From an uncultured Alphaproteobacteria bacterium (GTDB lineage: Bacteria > Pseudomonadota > Alphaproteobacteria > Rickettsiales > Midichloriaceae): a DNA stretch of 5,542 nt. A program made the position numbers and the translations under genes. The stretch covers positions 1 through 5,542 of the forward strand of contig CAIOSF010000277.1 in the NCBI GenBank assembly GCA_903860855.1. Reading direction: 5' to 3'. Positions 4,286 to 5,542 of this stretch are shown piece after piece (position 1 is the first letter of the stretch; each line of letters begins with the position of its first letter). The notes under the pieces were generated by a model, which did no database searches, was not told the DNA's origin, and worked only from the letters and a program-made list of their open reading frames with translations.

Positions 4286-5542
4286 TCATAGCTTCGGTCT
4301 CGGATCTCTTGGCAGGAGTAGAGCCACGCTAATTGTGGCTAGTATGATAAGTAAGGCTATATAGTAAGAATATAGATCGTAAGTTGTTCGCTTATGATGC
4401 CTTTCTATTATTATATCATAATTAATTATAGATGATATCCCTAATTTTGCCATTTTCATTATCTTACCACTGGGAGCTATGATAGCTGAAATTCCAGTAT
4501 TTGCAGCCCTTATGACAGGTAGTCCGTATTCTGCTGCTCTCATTTGTGTTATGGCGAGATGCTGGTATGGACCTATCGTATTGCCAAACCATCCGTCATT
4601 CGTAATATTTACGATCAAGTTTGTATGATCTTTTATATTGCTGAAAATAAATGGGGAGAATGCTATTTCATAGCAAATATATTGAGCTATTTTGATGATA
4701 GCATCGCCTGTTGATAGGCCCGCATCATTTGATGGATCTTTATCGTTGAAACCCAAGTTATCGTGATAATGATAAGTGAAATTTGCCTGACGTTTTGATC
4801 CTGATTTGAAATCAGCATAGGGCATCACAACGCTTGGTAGCTTAGTTAGCAATCCTCTCCATGGAACATATTCTCCAAATGGCACTAGCTCAGCTTTGTT
4901 ATATATGGCTTCCACCACCCCATCACGGGTGATTTCAAGCATTGAGTTATAAAAATATTCACCATCGTATAGATCGCTACCGCTGATAAGCATATTTCCT
5001 TGCGCCACAATGCTAGAAAGAATAGGTATTCTTTTGATATCTTGAGGTAATATGAACGGAATACCTGATTCGGGCCAAATGATGATTCTCCCCGTGGCGT
5101 TTTTGCTCATATTGTGGATATTATGCAGAATATCATACCTTTTTTGCTCATCGACAGAGAATAGCTGCTCTGAATTGGGCTGTATTACACTAATAGGCAG
5201 AGCTATTGTTTCTTTTTTTGTTATGACATCTAGATCCAATAAGCTCCATGACCATAGGATCCCACATGATGTCAGGACGAACAGGGTGAAGTGCTTATCT
5301 CTAACAAAAAAGACACCTGATAGAATTATGAGGAACAAACCAATTCCATGTACTCCGATCACCGGGGCGAGCTGCATTACGCTTGGGTAATTGACTCCGG
5401 TATAGCCGATAAAAAGCCATGGAAATGGTAGTAAGATATGACTTCTCACAATTTCCATGCTTGTCCAGAGACTGGCAAAAATTAGAACACTGCTTATCCT
5501 TGTGGAAGATCGCAAATATGGATAGGACAGCATTATAATAAC
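4286..5542 (-). CDS. lnt: Apolipoprotein N-acyltransferase (Lnt), N-terminus beyond the window
   Basis: Lnt is an inner-membrane enzyme that transfers an acyl chain from phospholipid to the N-terminal cysteine of apolipoproteins, the last step of lipoprotein maturation. From the ATG at 5533 there are 415 residues against about 500 in typical Lnt. The frame stays open to the right edge and lacks the first membrane helices, so the true start lies outside the window and the ATG at 5533 is internal. Numbered from that ATG, membrane segments lie at about 13-30, 52-77 and 81-98, the nitrilase-like catalytic domain at about 110-375, and a last membrane helix at 388-407. The triad is complete: E155 in IIWPESGIP, K213 in YNKAELVPFGEYVP and C287 in ICYEI. 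The NITNDGWFG and GPYQHLAITQMRAAE blocks are conserved. Compared with E. coli there is extra sequence (about 250-280, including NDKDPSNDAG) just before the catalytic cysteine. The gene appears functional. Confidence 0.95.
   Translation of the reverse strand, partial: VIIMLSYPYLRSSTRISSVLIFASLWTSMEIVRSHILLPFPWLFIGYTGVNYPSVMQLAPVIGVHGIGLFLIILSGVFFVRDKHFTLFVLTSCGILWSWSLLDLDVITKKETIALPISVIQPNSEQLFSVDEQKRYDILHNIHNMSKNATGRIIIWPESGIPFILPQDIKRIPILSSIVAQGNMLISGSDLYDGEYFYNSMLEITRDGVVEAIYNKAELVPFGEYVPWRGLLTKLPSVVMPYADFKSGSKRQANFTYHYHDNLGFNDKDPSNDAGLSTGDAIIKIAQYICYEIAFSPFIFSNIKDHTNLIVNITNDGWFGNTIGPYQHLAITQMRAAEYGLPVIRAANTGISAIIAPSGKIMKMAKLGISSIINYDIIIERHHKRTTYDLYSYYIALLIILATISVALLLPRDPRPKL

Noticed and set aside
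5052..5390. Plus-strand open frame of 112 codons
   Set aside because: It is antisense to lnt, including the conserved WPES region, so it is a shadow.
1..5542. tRNA, rRNA, CRISPR array, insertion sequence
   Set aside because: No tRNA T-loop signature, no regularly spaced repeats, no transposase-like protein and no terminal inverted repeats were seen; the only clear repeat is the 20-bp tandem pair.

Overview
This window looks like part of an AT-leaning alphaproteobacterial chromosome, most likely from a host-associated lineage with a decaying genome (Rickettsiales or Holosporales type). Three household genes are recognisable on the minus strand: lnt (apolipoprotein N-acyltransferase), rplS (ribosomal protein L19) and greA (transcript cleavage factor). 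Their proteins resemble alphaproteobacterial family members. The lineage is inferred from protein style, from a 624-base gap without an intact gene, and from signs of gene breakage. It has not been tested by a search.

All supported genes are on the minus strand, so the reading order runs from the right edge to the left. At 5542-4286 is lnt, which lacks its N-terminal region because the gene starts outside the window. A near-consensus promoter (4217-4244) and a small leader hairpin (4189-4204) precede rplS (4156-3788). The stretch 3787-3164 holds no intact gene. Its half next to greA is about 28% GC and the rest about 40-50% GC, with several broken open stretches that may be remnants of a gene. 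Then comes greA (3148-2666), followed by a small acidic helical protein of unknown function (2526-2182) behind its own promoter, whose -35 box lies in a perfect 13-bp palindrome.

The most interesting part is 2100-1. It has its own consensus-like promoter (2139-2167) and a good ribosome binding site. Four consecutive open frames (2100-1807, 1816-839, 782-390 and 397-1, the last running off the edge) can each be joined to the next by removing a very small insertion: a TG dinucleotide near 1816, one copy of a perfect 20-bp tandem duplication at 871-910, and one A near 431. Joined this way they would encode one protein of about 690 residues or more, with a charged helical N-terminus, paired membrane segments, a long hydrophilic linker, another hydrophobic pair and a hydrophilic tail. 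The 20-bp duplication is the clearest case: with one copy removed, the 325-residue frame runs directly into the next one. The locus is therefore either a freshly broken large membrane protein gene, a length-variable on/off gene, or, less likely for the middle junction, a compact operon of overlapping small genes.

No tRNA, rRNA, CRISPR array or recognisable insertion sequence was seen.
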